A stretch of 64,000 nucleotides of DNA from Streptomyces alfalfae (GCF_004127445.1 NZ_QEXM01000043.1:682001-746000); one strand, 5' to 3'. Shown: positions 50,026-58,750, counted from the stretch's first letter. A program made the numbers and translations. Notes: generated from the letters alone by a model not told the origin.

Positions 50026-50429
50026 GCCCCCAATTTTCCACGGCGCGGCCCCCACGAAAACGGTGCTTCCGGAAATTCCGGCCATGGCGGGGGCGGCGGG
50101 GCCGCTCCGGGGACACCGAGGGCCGCCGGGCGGACCCACCCCCCACGGGAGGCCCGCCCGGCGGTGCCGGTGTGGCCGTCGCGCGTCGTACGTCGCACGC
50201 GCGGGCCACGGTCTGTGTGCCGGACACCGGTGGGCGCGCCCGGCCTGTGGCCCGCGTTCCCCATGGCGGCGGGTTCAATCCACGGCCCGCCCGCGAGGGG
50301 CGGCCGGTCCGTATGCGTGATCCCCGGCCGGGGGATGATGTTCCGGGGCGGGTTCGCGCCGTGGCTGCTTCCCGCCGCGCGCCGCCGGATCGGGCCGTCG
50401 GAACGGAGCCTGGGGAGGGACGTCGCCGC
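50026..50429. other. Intergenic region between divergent genes
   Basis: About 400 bases between the PP2C-like gene (minus) and the TrmB/LuxR-type regulator (plus). The left part has AATTTTCC next to the minus-strand start. Near 50320-50336 ATCCCC and GGGGAT form a small inverted repeat around GGCCG that may be an operator. No gene is visible here. Confidence 0.45.
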
Positions 50430-51434
50430 ATGCTGGCAGCGATAGGTCTGGACGAGACGCACGAGTCGGCGTACCGGGCCCTGGTGGCGGTGGGCGCCGC
50501 CGACGTGCCCGATCTGGCACGCAGGCTCACCCTCGCCGAACCGGAGACGGAGCGGGCGCTGCGCCGCCTGGAACGGCACGGCCTCGCGGCGCAGGCCTCG
50601 GGCCGGGCGGGGCGCTGGGTGGCGGCTCCGCCCGGCGTCGCGCTCGGCGCGCTCCTGACCCAGCGGCGGCACGAGCTGGAGAAGGCGGAGCTGGCGGCGA
50701 CCCTGCTCGCCGAGGAGTACCGCGCGCAGGCCGTCGAGCCGACCGTCCACGACCTGGTCGAGGTGGTGACGGGCGCGGCGGCCGTCTCGCAGCGCTTCCT
50801 CCAGCTCCAGCTCGGGGCGAGCGACGAGGTGTGCGCGCTGGTCACCGGCAGCCCCATCGCCGTCTCCGGCATGGAGAACGACGCCGAGGAGGTGGCCGCG
50901 GGCCGCGGCGTGCGCTACCGCGTGGTCGTCGAGCGCTCGGTCCTCGACATGCCGACCGGCCTCGTCGAGCTCTCGGCGGCGATCGGCCGCGGCGAGCAGG
51001 TGCGGGTGGTGGACCGCGTGCCGACCAAGCTGGTGATCTCCGACGCCGCCCTGGCGATGGTGCCGCTGACCTCGCGCACCGCCGAGCCCGCCGCGCTGGT
51101 GGTGCACGCGAGCGGCCTCCTCGAATCCCTGGCGGGCCTGTTCGAGGCGGTCTGGCGGGACGCGCTGCCGCTGCGCATCGGCGAGGACGGCCGCACCGTC
51201 TCGGAAGAGGCGCCCGAGGGCCCCAACGGCACGGACCTGGAGATCCTCTCCCTGCTTCTCGCGGGCCTGACCGACGCGAGCGTCGCCAAGCAGCTCGACC
51301 TCGGGCTGCGCACGGTGCAGCGCCGGGTGAAGCGGCTGATGGAGCTGACGGGCGTGACGACGCGGCTGCAACTGGGCTGGCACGCGTACGAGCGCCAGTG
51401 GGTGGCACGCCGGCCCCGCCCGCTCCGGGGCTGA
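50430..51434 (+). CDS. TrmB-like regulator with LuxR-type C-terminal HTH
   Basis: A 334-residue protein. The first ~70 residues form a winged helix (ESAYRALVAVGAADVPDLAR, then TERALRRLERHGLAAQ), as in TrmB-like regulators of Streptomyces; the middle is a sensor-like domain; the C-terminus has NGTDLEILSLLLAGLTDASV and LDLGLRTVQRRVKRLMELTG, a LuxR-type HTH. Two DNA-binding domains in one chain is the arrangement of many actinobacterial regulators of secondary metabolism or development. The ATG follows GGGGAGGG. No clear operon partner; the DUF456 gene follows 41 bases later in the same direction. Confidence 0.85.
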   Translation: MLAAIGLDETHESAYRALVAVGAADVPDLARRLTLAEPETERALRRLERHGLAAQASGRAGRWVAAPPGVALGALLTQRRHELEKAELAATLLAEEYRAQAVEPTVHDLVEVVTGAAAVSQRFLQLQLGASDEVCALVTGSPIAVSGMENDAEEVAAGRGVRYRVVVERSVLDMPTGLVELSAAIGRGEQVRVVDRVPTKLVISDAALAMVPLTSRTAEPAALVVHASGLLESLAGLFEAVWRDALPLRIGEDGRTVSEEAPEGPNGTDLEILSLLLAGLTDASVAKQLDLGLRTVQRRVKRLMELTGVTTRLQLGWHAYERQWVARRPRPLRG

Positions 51435-51475
51435 GCTGACCTGCGGTTCGGCGGGATCTGTCGCATTCTGGGCAG

Positions 51476-51958
51476 ATGGGAGTCTGGGAACTCCTGCTGG
51501 TCGCTGTGGTGATGCTGCTCGGCCTGTGCGGGGTGCTCGTACCCGGTGTGCCGGGGCCGTGGCTGGTGTGGGCCGCCGTCCTGTGGTGGGCGCTCCAGGA
51601 CCCGAACGGCCTCGCCTGGGCGATTCTCGTCGGCTCGTCCGTGGTCCTCCTCGCGGCACAGGCCGTGCGCTGGCAGCTGCCCGCGCGGCGGCTGCGGGCG
51701 AGCGGCGCGACGCGCCGGATGGCCGTCTTCGCGGGGGCCGGGGCCTTGCTCGGCTTCTGCGTGATCCCGGTGATCGGCGCCCTGCCCGGCTTCGTCGCCG
51801 GGATCTACACCGGGGAACGGCTGCGCCTCGGCCGCCACGGCGAGGCGGTGACGGCGACACGGACGGCCATGCGGAACGGCGGCACCAGCGTCCTGGCCGA
51901 ACTGTTCGCCTGCCTGCTGATTCTGGGGGCGTGGCTGGGGGCGGTGCTCTGGGGGTAG
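51476..51958 (+). CDS. DUF456 family membrane protein
   Basis: A 160-residue protein with four membrane segments: WELLLVAVVMLLGLCGVLVP, GPWLVWAAVLWWALQ, AVFAGAGALLGFCVIPVIGA, and the C-terminal ELFACLLILGAWLGAVLW. The blocks PGVPGPWLVW and GAVLG-type text with GFVAGIYTGERLR are typical of DUF456, whose function is unknown. The ATG at 51476 has GGGCAG close upstream and no strong ribosome binding site. It probably shares a transcript with the regulator gene upstream. Confidence 0.8.
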   Translation: MGVWELLLVAVVMLLGLCGVLVPGVPGPWLVWAAVLWWALQDPNGLAWAILVGSSVVLLAAQAVRWQLPARRLRASGATRRMAVFAGAGALLGFCVIPVIGALPGFVAGIYTGERLRLGRHGEAVTATRTAMRNGGTSVLAELFACLLILGAWLGAVLWG

Positions 51959-52373
51959 GCCCGCTGCCGTCACCGTCCGGATCGGGCGGGGGCGGAGCGG
52001 GGGGCGGGTGCTGGCTGGGCCCGCCTTGGGCCGGGCGGACCGGACGACTTGGCGGGCCTCGGGTCGCGGGTCTTGGGTCTCGGATCTCGGGTCTCGCAGC
52101 CTTGCGGCTCGGCGGGTTTGGCGAGGCCTGGCGGGTCTGGTCGGCCTCGCGTCTGGGGCTGCGGCCCGGGGGCCCGGCGGGATTTGGCGGGCTTGGCCTA
52201 CCTCGCGGCTGGGGCTCGGCGGGGCTGCGGCCTGGAGGTCCGGCAGGGCTCGGCGGGCTTGGCCGTACTCGCGCCCTGGGGCCCAGCGGGGCTGCGGCCC
52301 GGGGCCCGGCGGGCCTGCGGCTTGGGGCCCGGCGGGGCTTGGCAGGCCTGCGGCCTGGGCCCGGCGGGGGGGG
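51959..52373. repeat. G-rich degenerate tandem repeat tract, no gene
   Basis: About 415 bases between the DUF456 gene and the end of the lysine-rich repeat gene. The plus strand is full of related G-rich pieces: GGGTCTCGGATCTCGGGTCT near 52073, and variants of GGCGGGCTTGG, GGCCTGCGG and GGGGCCCGGCGGG from about 52110 to 52373. Reading frames on both strands give low-complexity Gly/Ala/Arg or Pro/Arg peptides and are judged non-coding. The tract has high potential for stable G-rich structures. Confidence 0.65.
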
Positions 52374-52985
52374 CTAGTGGGGCGGCTCGCCGGGCGCGGG
52401 TTTGATGCCCGTCCCCTGGGACCTGAGCGCCTCATCCATTCTGTTCTGGAATTCCTGCTCCCTGCCTCGCTTCTCGGCCTCCTTCCGCTCCTGCTCCTTT
52501 CTGGCCTGCTCGTTCCGCTTCTCCAGCTCTTTCTTCTCCGCGTCCTTCTTTTGCTGTTCCTTCTTCTCCCGCTCCTTCCGCTCTTGCTCCTTCTTCTGCT
52601 GTTCCTTCTTCTCCTGCTCCTTCTTCTGCTCCGGCTTCTTCTGCTGCTCCCCCTTGCCTTCCGGCTTCTTCTGCTGCTCCCCCTTACCCTCGGGCTTCTT
52701 CTGCTGCTCCCCCTTACCCTCGGGCTTCTTCTGCTGCTCCCCCTTACCCTCGGGCTTCTTCTGCTGCTCCCCCTTACCCTCGGGCTTCTTCTGCTGCTCC
52801 CCCTTACCCTCGGGCTTCTTCTGCTGCTCCCCCTTACCCTCGGGCTTCTTCTGCTGCTCCCCCTTACCTTCCGGCTTCTTCTGCTGCTCCCCCTTACCTT
52901 CCGGCTTCTTCTGCTGCTCCCCCTTGCCCTCCGGCTTCTTCTCCTGCTCGCCCTTGTTCTTGTTCTCCTGGGATCGATCAGCCAT
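52374..52985 (-). CDS. Lys/Glu/Gln-rich protein with eleven 10-residue repeats
   Basis: A 203-residue extremely charged protein. After a 10-residue head (MADRSQENKN) it has eleven tandem copies of KGEQQKKPEG (the first has EKK, the last ends PEQ), then a Lys/Glu-rich helical stretch (QKKDAEKKELEKRNEQARKE) and a short tail ending KPAPGEPPH. It is probably disordered or a single extended helix. The ATG at 52985 with GGGGTGACGGAA upstream was chosen over a GTG at 52994. It is divergent from the HerA-like ATPase gene across 220 bases. I do not know the family. The repeats resemble no known ligand-binding unit. Confidence 0.75.
   Translation of the reverse strand: MADRSQENKNKGEQEKKPEGKGEQQKKPEGKGEQQKKPEGKGEQQKKPEGKGEQQKKPEGKGEQQKKPEGKGEQQKKPEGKGEQQKKPEGKGEQQKKPEGKGEQQKKPEGKGEQQKKPEQKKEQEKKEQQKKEQERKEREKKEQQKKDAEKKELEKRNEQARKEQERKEAEKRGREQEFQNRMDEALRSQGTGIKPAPGEPPH
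52631..52960 (-). repeat. Eleven tandem 30-bp repeats inside the lysine-rich protein gene
   Basis: Eleven consecutive 30-base units at exact 30-base spacing, most of them identical or differing at one to three third-position bases (for example CCTTCC versus CCCTCG). The inner units are identical, which points to recent expansion or ongoing homogenisation. The copy number is likely to vary between strains. There are no spacers, so this is not a CRISPR array. Confidence 0.95.
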
Positions 52986-53205
52986 TTCCGTCACCCCGCA
53001 TCGCGGTGGACCGGACAGCGGCTCCGTCGCCGCCCGAGCTGCAAGCTGCCGCCGGCAGAACTCCCCTTACAGCAATTATGAGAACGGAGGCCTCGCCACC
53101 GCGAGCGCGGTGCAGAGGCAAATGCCCCGCACCTCGGCTACCTTGAAAGGAGGTGGGAACAGAGGCCGCCGCCTGCGGCAGGACCAAGCTGAGCAAGGCA
53201 TTCCC

Positions 53206-56200
53206 ATGGTCACCGACCCGATCACCACCGCCACCGTCAACTACTTCCAGCGCGCCTGGCTCGTTCCGGAACTGCCCGGGGAGACGGCGACGGCCGGACC
53301 GCCGCACTGCCGACGCGTCGTACGGATCGCGGGAGTCGGCCAGCCCACCCGTCCGGCGCCGCCGCGTGTGGACGGCACGCCGGTCGAGCCGCCGACCCTG
53401 CCGCTGCTCGTCGGCCTCGCGGGAGCCGGCGTCCCGATCGCGTTCCTGCTGGAAGGCCATGGTGAAGGCGTCAGCGTGCGGCTCGGCACGTGGTCGCAGG
53501 ACGGCGTGAGCGACGCGGCGCTCGACGCCAGGCAGGCGATGCTGCTCGCCGTGTTCGACGCCTCCTACCCGGCCGTGGACACCGCCGCCGCGGCAGCCGA
53601 GACCCCGGCACTCGGTTACGGCGCCGTGGGCCTGGGCGTGCCCGCCCCGCCCGTGGCCGATCCGCGTGACGGCGCGCTGCCCGTCGACCGCCTCGTGCGG
53701 TCGATGACGGGCCGCCGCTGGGCGGCGCTCGTGCTCGCGGCGCCGGCCGGCGCCGACGAACTCGGCGCGGACCGCAACCGCGTCCTCAACGAAATCCGCG
53801 CGGTGGCCGCCGCCGTGCAGGCCGCGGACCGGCGCAGCCCGCTCGCCGAGCACTACCAGACGCTGCTGGAGAGCCGCCTCGACGCGCTCGCGGACGCCCA
53901 GCGGCGTGGTGGCTGGCGGACGGCCGTCTACCTGCTCGGCGAGCACCCGCGAGACCTCGCGGCGCTGACCAGCGCCTGGCGGGCGGTCTTCTCCGGCGGA
54001 CCCCTGGTCCCGGAAGCGGTCCGCACGGTCACCCATCCGACGGTCGCCGAGCTGGCGACGGGCTGGGCGCTGCCGGACGGTCCGGAACGACCCGGCCCCA
54101 GCGGCTACCAACACCCGTACAACGCCCAGACGTTGCTGAGCTCCGCCCAGCTCGCCTCCTACGTATGCCTGCCGGCCTTGGAGACCGCGGGGTTCAGTGT
54201 GCGCGTCGTGCCGCGCTTCGACGTGGTGTCACCCCCGTTCACCGGCCCGGGCGTGGACATCGGCTCGGTCGTGGAGCGGGACCGGCCGAGCGGCACGGGG
54301 TTCGCCGTGCCGCTGGACTCGCTGGCCCGGCACGTCTTCGTCGCCGGGGTGACCGGATCCGGCAAGAGCAACTCGGTCCTCCACCTGATCCGCCAAGTGG
54401 CCGCCGCGGGCGTCCCGTTCCTCGTGATCGAGCCGGCCAAGGCGGAGTACCGCGCGCTGCTGCGCGACCCGGCCGTCGGCCCGTCACTGCGCGTCTTCAC
54501 CCTGGGCCGTGAGACCGTCTCGCCCCTGCGCCTCAACCCCTTCGAGGTGCCCAAGGGCGTCTCGGTCGCCGCGCACATCGACCTGCTGCGCGCCGCCTTC
54601 GAGGGGGCGTTCGGCATGTGGGTCCCGCTGCCGCAGGTGCTGGAACGCTGTCTGCACGAGGTGTACGAGGACCGCGGCTGGGACCTGCGGACCGACACGA
54701 ACCACCGCCTCGACCCGGACGCGGCGGCCTGGTCCGCCTGCCCCACCCTCAGTGACCTCGTCACGAAGATCCCCACGGTCAGCCGTTCCCTGGGGTACGA
54801 CGCGGACGTCACCGCCAACGTCGAGGCCGCGCTCAGCACACGCGTCAACAGCCTGCGCGTCGGCGGCAAGGGCGCGCTGCTCGACGTACCGCGGTCCTTC
54901 CCGACGGCCGAGTTGCTCGCGGCTCCGACCGTCGTGGAACTCGAGGCGATGGGCAGCGACGACGACAAGGCGTTCGTCATGGGCCTGCTCCTCATCCGGC
55001 TCGCGGAGCACCGCAGGGCGCAGGGGCAGCGGTCGGCACTCACTCATCTGTTCGTCGTCGAGGAGGCGCACCGCCTGCTCGGCGCGGTGCGGCCGGTGCG
55101 GGGGGAGAACGTCGCCGATCCGCGCGCGGGCGCGGTCGAGACGTTCTCGAACCTGCTGTCCGAGATCCGCGCGTACGGTCAGGGCGTCGTCATCGCCGAT
55201 CAAGTACCCACCCGGCTCGACCCGTCCGTCCTCAAGAACACCCTGCTCAAACTCGCCCATCGGACGGTCGCCGCCGATGACCGCTTCGCCCTGGCGACCA
55301 CCATGGGCATGGACCAGAAGCAGTCCGAGGCCCTCGTCCCGCTGGACGTCGGGCGGGCCGCGGTCTTCGGGCACGGCGCCGACGCCCCCGTGCTCGTGCA
55401 GGTCCCGCCCGCGAAGGACGACAGGCTGATCCGGGAGACCGACGACGGCGCGGTGCGCGACACCATGGCCCTGTGGCGCAGGGCGGCCGGATGGGACGCG
55501 TACTGGCTGGCCAGGCCCTCGTGCGCGGCGGTCTGCGTGGGCCACTCCCGGGAGTGCGAAGCCGCACGGGCGCTGCTCGACGACAGCGGCGTGCGCCGTA
55601 CGTTCACCCGGATCGCGCTGTCCCTGCTGGCCGATGCCGACAGCCTCGAACGCACCTGGCCGGACCTCGTCCAGACCGTCCGCCCCCGTCGCCCGCCGCG
55701 GCTCGACGAGACGGCGCTGCTGCGCTGCCTGGCCTCGCACGCACCCGACTGGTACGCGGAGAGGCAAGGCGCGCGGGCGGGCTGGACGTACAGCGCGACG
55801 CTCGAATACGCCGAACTGCTGCGGCTGGCGCTGCTCGCTCCGGCCGGGAGCCGCGCCGCGGCGGTCGAGACGTTCCGTGCGTTCGCGACGGCACGGCACG
55901 CCTGCGACATTCCGCCGTACCCCGGCTGCGACGCGGTGTGTCCGGACCACACCTGCCTCTACCGGGGAGCGGCGGCCGACGTCGTCGCGACGGGACGCTA
56001 CGACGCGTCCTGGGCGGCGGCGGACGCCGCGGACCGGGGCGAGGGCGACCGGGAGGCCACGTGGGGGGTCTGCGACGCGGTGGCGTACGAACTGATGGAG
56101 TACGCGCCTGACGACGCGTCACCCGAGCAGAGCGCCCGGATCTCGGAGAGCAGGCGGCGGGTCGGTCTGTGCTTCGCCCAGCAGATGATCGCGGCGGACC

Positions 56201-56274
56201 CCACCGAACTGCCGCGCTCGGCGCGGCGGATCATCGACACCCTGCTCGCCCGGCCCGCCGACGGAAGCGAATGA
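53206..56274 (+). CDS. HerA/FtsK-like ATPase with C-terminal cysteine cluster
   Basis: A 1022-residue protein. Residues 1 to about 350 are an unrecognised N-terminal region. The ATPase core has Walker A GVTGSGKSNSVLHL at about 381, FLVIEPAKAEYR, and Walker B HLFVVEEAHRLLGAVRPVRG at about 612, followed by EIRAYGQGVVIADQVPTRLD; this is the DUF87/HerA hexameric DNA-translocase family. The last 350 residues have two Cys/His groups (CAAVCVGHSREC and, near 900, CDIPPYPGCDAVC with a later CPDHTC), likely zinc-binding. The ATG at 53206 follows AAGG. HerA ATPases act in DNA end processing and in several phage defence systems, but no nuclease gene is adjacent. Confidence 0.85.
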   Translation: MVTDPITTATVNYFQRAWLVPELPGETATAGPPHCRRVVRIAGVGQPTRPAPPRVDGTPVEPPTLPLLVGLAGAGVPIAFLLEGHGEGVSVRLGTWSQDGVSDAALDARQAMLLAVFDASYPAVDTAAAAAETPALGYGAVGLGVPAPPVADPRDGALPVDRLVRSMTGRRWAALVLAAPAGADELGADRNRVLNEIRAVAAAVQAADRRSPLAEHYQTLLESRLDALADAQRRGGWRTAVYLLGEHPRDLAALTSAWRAVFSGGPLVPEAVRTVTHPTVAELATGWALPDGPERPGPSGYQHPYNAQTLLSSAQLASYVCLPALETAGFSVRVVPRFDVVSPPFTGPGVDIGSVVERDRPSGTGFAVPLDSLARHVFVAGVTGSGKSNSVLHLIRQVAAAGVPFLVIEPAKAEYRALLRDPAVGPSLRVFTLGRETVSPLRLNPFEVPKGVSVAAHIDLLRAAFEGAFGMWVPLPQVLERCLHEVYEDRGWDLRTDTNHRLDPDAAAWSACPTLSDLVTKIPTVSRSLGYDADVTANVEAALSTRVNSLRVGGKGALLDVPRSFPTAELLAAPTVVELEAMGSDDDKAFVMGLLLIRLAEHRRAQGQRSALTHLFVVEEAHRLLGAVRPVRGENVADPRAGAVETFSNLLSEIRAYGQGVVIADQVPTRLDPSVLKNTLLKLAHRTVAADDRFALATTMGMDQKQSEALVPLDVGRAAVFGHGADAPVLVQVPPAKDDRLIRETDDGAVRDTMALWRRAAGWDAYWLARPSCAAVCVGHSRECEAARALLDDSGVRRTFTRIALSLLADADSLERTWPDLVQTVRPRRPPRLDETALLRCLASHAPDWYAERQGARAGWTYSATLEYAELLRLALLAPAGSRAAAVETFRAFATARHACDIPPYPGCDAVCPDHTCLYRGAAADVVATGRYDASWAAADAADRGEGDREATWGVCDAVAYELMEYAPDDASPEQSARISESRRRVGLCFAQQMIAADPTELPRSARRIIDTLLARPADGSE

Positions 56275-56317
56275 GCGCCGGACCCCGCTTAGGGGAAGTC
56301 CGCTCAGGGAGGCCTGC

Positions 56318-56977
56318 TCAGGGGAAGTCGGACGGGTAGTCGGAGGGAACGTCGGGGGCCTCGAAGAGGATGCCGTAGAAGTTCCATGCGATGAACGCGG
56401 CGATCAAGGCGATCATGACGCACGCGATGATCATTACCGGTTTCGAGATGCCCTTGGCGCGTACGGACGCACCGGTGGTGAGGTTTTCCAGCCGGTTCAC
56501 GTGCAGCGTCCCGCCTTTTCTGCGACCGCCGGCCCGGACCCAGTCACCGTCGTGGATCGCCCCCTCGAACCGATAGCCCCTCATCTCCACGGGGATGAGG
56601 GAGATGCGATCACCCGCCTCGTCGTACCGCTCCACACGGAACGTCCATACGGTCGAGTGATCGGACTCCCCCTGCCGCTCGGTGCGGCTGGTCAGCGCGC
56701 GCACCTGGCCCTCGACCATGGCGCCGCCCCCTGGCAGCGGGGACGGCTGGGCCCGGGTCCCACCAGGTGCCGCATGCGCGGCGTGGGCCACGTGCGCTGC
56801 GCGGGGAGGCGGAGCGGAGGGCCGATCAGGCCACGGGCCCGCTGGCGGGGGAGGTGGACCGGAATCGGGTCGGCCGGAAGGGGGAGCGTGGGCCACCTTG
56901 TAGCCGCAGTAGCCGCAGAAAGCGGCGTTCGGCTGATTCTCGCCGCCGCAGCTCGGGCACATCCATGAATCGCTCAT
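56318..56977 (-). CDS. Zinc-ribbon protein with C-terminal membrane anchor
   Basis: A 219-residue protein. The N-terminus MCPSCGGENQPNAAFCGYCG is a double-CxxC zinc ribbon. A Pro/Ala/His-rich linker (about 30-85) leads to a small beta-rich domain (about 90-165: AMVEGQVRALTSRTERQGES, TVWTFRVERYDEAG, GAIHDGDWVRAGG, an OB-like pattern), and a C-terminal membrane segment (ISKPVMIIACVMIALIAAFI) is followed by a short tail rich in Asp/Pro. It would be anchored with the domain in the cytoplasm. ATG at 56977 with GGAAG upstream. It converges on the HerA-like gene. Related zinc-ribbon/OB proteins are common in actinobacteria without known roles. Confidence 0.75.
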   Translation of the reverse strand: MSDSWMCPSCGGENQPNAAFCGYCGYKVAHAPPSGRPDSGPPPPPAGPWPDRPSAPPPRAAHVAHAAHAAPGGTRAQPSPLPGGGAMVEGQVRALTSRTERQGESDHSTVWTFRVERYDEAGDRISLIPVEMRGYRFEGAIHDGDWVRAGGRRKGGTLHVNRLENLTTGASVRAKGISKPVMIIACVMIALIAAFIAWNFYGILFEAPDVPSDYPSDFP

Positions 56978-57072
56978 GGCGGGCGCTTCCGTCATCCGAT
57001 CGACCGGCCCCACTCACCTTCCAGCAAACACCGGCGGTTTTCCCGAGGCAACTCGGCGGTCTCCTCGGCCCG

Positions 57073-58458
57073 TCACCCGGTGGCCGCCCTGAGATGGCGC
57101 AGGGCGTACGAGCGCCAGGGGCGCCAGGCGTCGAGGACGGGTTCGGTCTCGCCGGGCGGGGCCACGTCGGGGTCGCCGAGCGACCGCATACGGATGTACG
57201 CGGCCGTACGGGGGTCCATGCCGGGCAGCGCGGCGAGGGCGGCCTCGGCCTGGTCGCGGTCGGCCCCGGCGTCGAGGCGGAGGGCGCCCTCGGCGAGCGC
57301 GGAGGCGAGTGCGCCCACCGGCCCCGCTTCGGCGGCGAGCGCGTCGGGCGCGGGAAAGACGTGGGTGAGCCGGCCGCACGGGGCGTCGAGGGCGCGGCCG
57401 TACCGCTCGACGAGCCGCGCGGCCCGCTCCCGCCCGGCGAGCGCGCGTACGGCGTACTCCTCGGGGTCGGCGGCGCCCGGCGAGCGCAGCCCCGGCCGGG
57501 CGGCGACGAGCGGGGCGAGGCGGGGGTCGGCGCCGAGCCGTTCGTCCACGGCGTAGGGGTCGGCGTCCAGGTCGAAGAGGCGGCGCAGGCGCTGCACGGC
57601 CGTGGTCAGGTCCCGCAGGTTCGTCAGGTGCAGCCGGGCGTCGAGCCAGCCGCCGCGGTGCACGGCGGCGGTGGGCGTGCCGAGGTCGCGGCTCTCCTGG
57701 ACGGCCACGATGCCGGTCCCGTGGGGCAGCCGGAGAGTACGCCGGTACGTACGGCTGCCGTGCTCCCCCGCGACCTCCTCGACGCCCGGCAGCGCTTCGC
57801 GGGCGAGCAGGTCGAAGACGGCGGCGGACTGGTAGGGCCCCCGGTGGGCGAGCCGGAGCGGAATGCCGGCGGCCGGGGTGGCCCGCGCGGCCCCCGTCCT
57901 CGGGGCGGCGGCGCGCAGGCCGGTCGGAGTGAGGGCGTACACCGCCTTGATGGTGTCGTTGAACTGCCGCACGCTGGCGAACCCGGCGGCGAAGGCGATC
58001 TCCGTGACGGGCAGATCGGTGGTCTGCAGCAGCACCCGCGCGGTGTGGGCCCGCTGGGCCCGCGCGAGGGCGACGGGCCCGGCGCCCAGCTCGGCGGTGA
58101 GCTGGCGCTGCACCTGCCGGGCGCTGTAGCCGAGCCGGTCGGCGAGCCCGGGTACGCCTTCCCGGTCGACGACCCCGTCACCGATCATGCGCATGGCGCG
58201 CCCGACGACATCGGCGCGCACGTCCCACTCGGCGGACCCGGGCACGGCGTCGGGCCGGCAGCGCCGGCAGGCCCGGAACCCGGAGGTCTGAGCGGCGGCG
58301 GCCGTGGCGTAGTACCGCACGTTCTGCCGCTTGGGCGTGACGGCGGGGCAGCTCGGCCGGCAGTAGATCCCGGTGGTCCGCACAGCGAAGAAGAACGCCC
58401 CGTCGAACCGCGCGTCCCGACTCCGCACGGCCTCGTACCTGGTCTCTTCATCAATCAC
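57073..58458 (-). CDS. Ada-AlkA fusion: DNA methylation sensor/activator and 3-methyladenine glycosylase
   Basis: A 461-residue three-part protein. Residues 1-75 form the Ada metal-binding domain with Cys33, Cys37, Cys64 and Cys67 (YCRPSCP and CRRCRPD), which takes a methyl group from phosphotriesters. Residues about 85-185 are an AraC-type HTH (QVQRQLTAELGAGPVALARA, EIAFAAGFASVRQFNDTIKA). The rest is AlkA: its N-terminal domain and the HhH-GPD part LPGMDPRTAAYIRMRSLGDP, with the catalytic Asp in that last segment. It both senses alkylation and excises alkylated bases. There is no Ogt domain. GTG start with GGAGGGC upstream. Confidence 0.92.
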   Translation of the reverse strand: MIDEETRYEAVRSRDARFDGAFFFAVRTTGIYCRPSCPAVTPKRQNVRYYATAAAAQTSGFRACRRCRPDAVPGSAEWDVRADVVGRAMRMIGDGVVDREGVPGLADRLGYSARQVQRQLTAELGAGPVALARAQRAHTARVLLQTTDLPVTEIAFAAGFASVRQFNDTIKAVYALTPTGLRAAAPRTGAARATPAAGIPLRLAHRGPYQSAAVFDLLAREALPGVEEVAGEHGSRTYRRTLRLPHGTGIVAVQESRDLGTPTAAVHRGGWLDARLHLTNLRDLTTAVQRLRRLFDLDADPYAVDERLGADPRLAPLVAARPGLRSPGAADPEEYAVRALAGRERAARLVERYGRALDAPCGRLTHVFPAPDALAAEAGPVGALASALAEGALRLDAGADRDQAEAALAALPGMDPRTAAYIRMRSLGDPDVAPPGETEPVLDAWRPWRSYALRHLRAATG

Positions 58459-58524
58459 GCCCTCCAGTGTGCGCCGACGCCAACGAGCGCGCTGGCGGCT
58501 TTCGGACACGGCCCTGCCCGGCAC

Positions 58525-58550
58525 GCCCGTGCCCCGGCCGGGGCACGGGC
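58525..58550. repeat. 26-bp perfect palindrome
   Basis: GCCCGTGCCCCGG at 58525-58537 is followed directly by its exact reverse complement at 58538-58550. It lies about 70 bases upstream of the Ada-AlkA start and 200 bases beyond the RsgA stop. It could be a hairpin terminator for the RsgA transcript or an operator at the Ada-AlkA promoter. Confidence 0.6.
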
Positions 58551-58582
58551 ACTTCACAGCCGACGACGCACGATCAGCCCGA

Positions 58583-58628
58583 TCAAGGGGCGCGAGGAAC
58601 CGCGCGGGAAACCCCACCCGCCCGCAGA
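58583..58628. repeat. Dispersed Streptomyces intergenic repeat (variant)
   Basis: AAGGGGCGCGAGGAACCGCG and the following GGGAAACCCCACCCGCCCGC resemble the intergenic motif (GGGGCGCGGGGAACnGCGCG...) found in many copies in Streptomyces genomes, from memory. The GCGCG/CGCGC arms can form a small hairpin. It lies between the RsgA and Ada-AlkA genes. Confidence 0.5.
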
Positions 58629-58750
58629 CGAGCAGGCGAGCAGACACCCCGCAGCCCCGGCCCCCGGCCCGCCCCCCCCCGCAGAGGAAAGCCCCCGCGA
58701 GGGAAACCCCCCGCAGGGGAGGGACCGCTACAACCGTCCCCGCTTGGCCC

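Noticed and set aside
52631..52960. Possible CRISPR array
   Set aside because: The 30-bp units are directly adjacent with no spacers and encode a decapeptide repeat in frame.
52402..53205. In-frame upstream extension of the HerA-like gene
   Set aside because: It is antisense to the Lys-rich repeat gene and encodes monotonous Cys/Ser/Phe repeats; the ATG at 53206 with AAGG upstream is the natural start.
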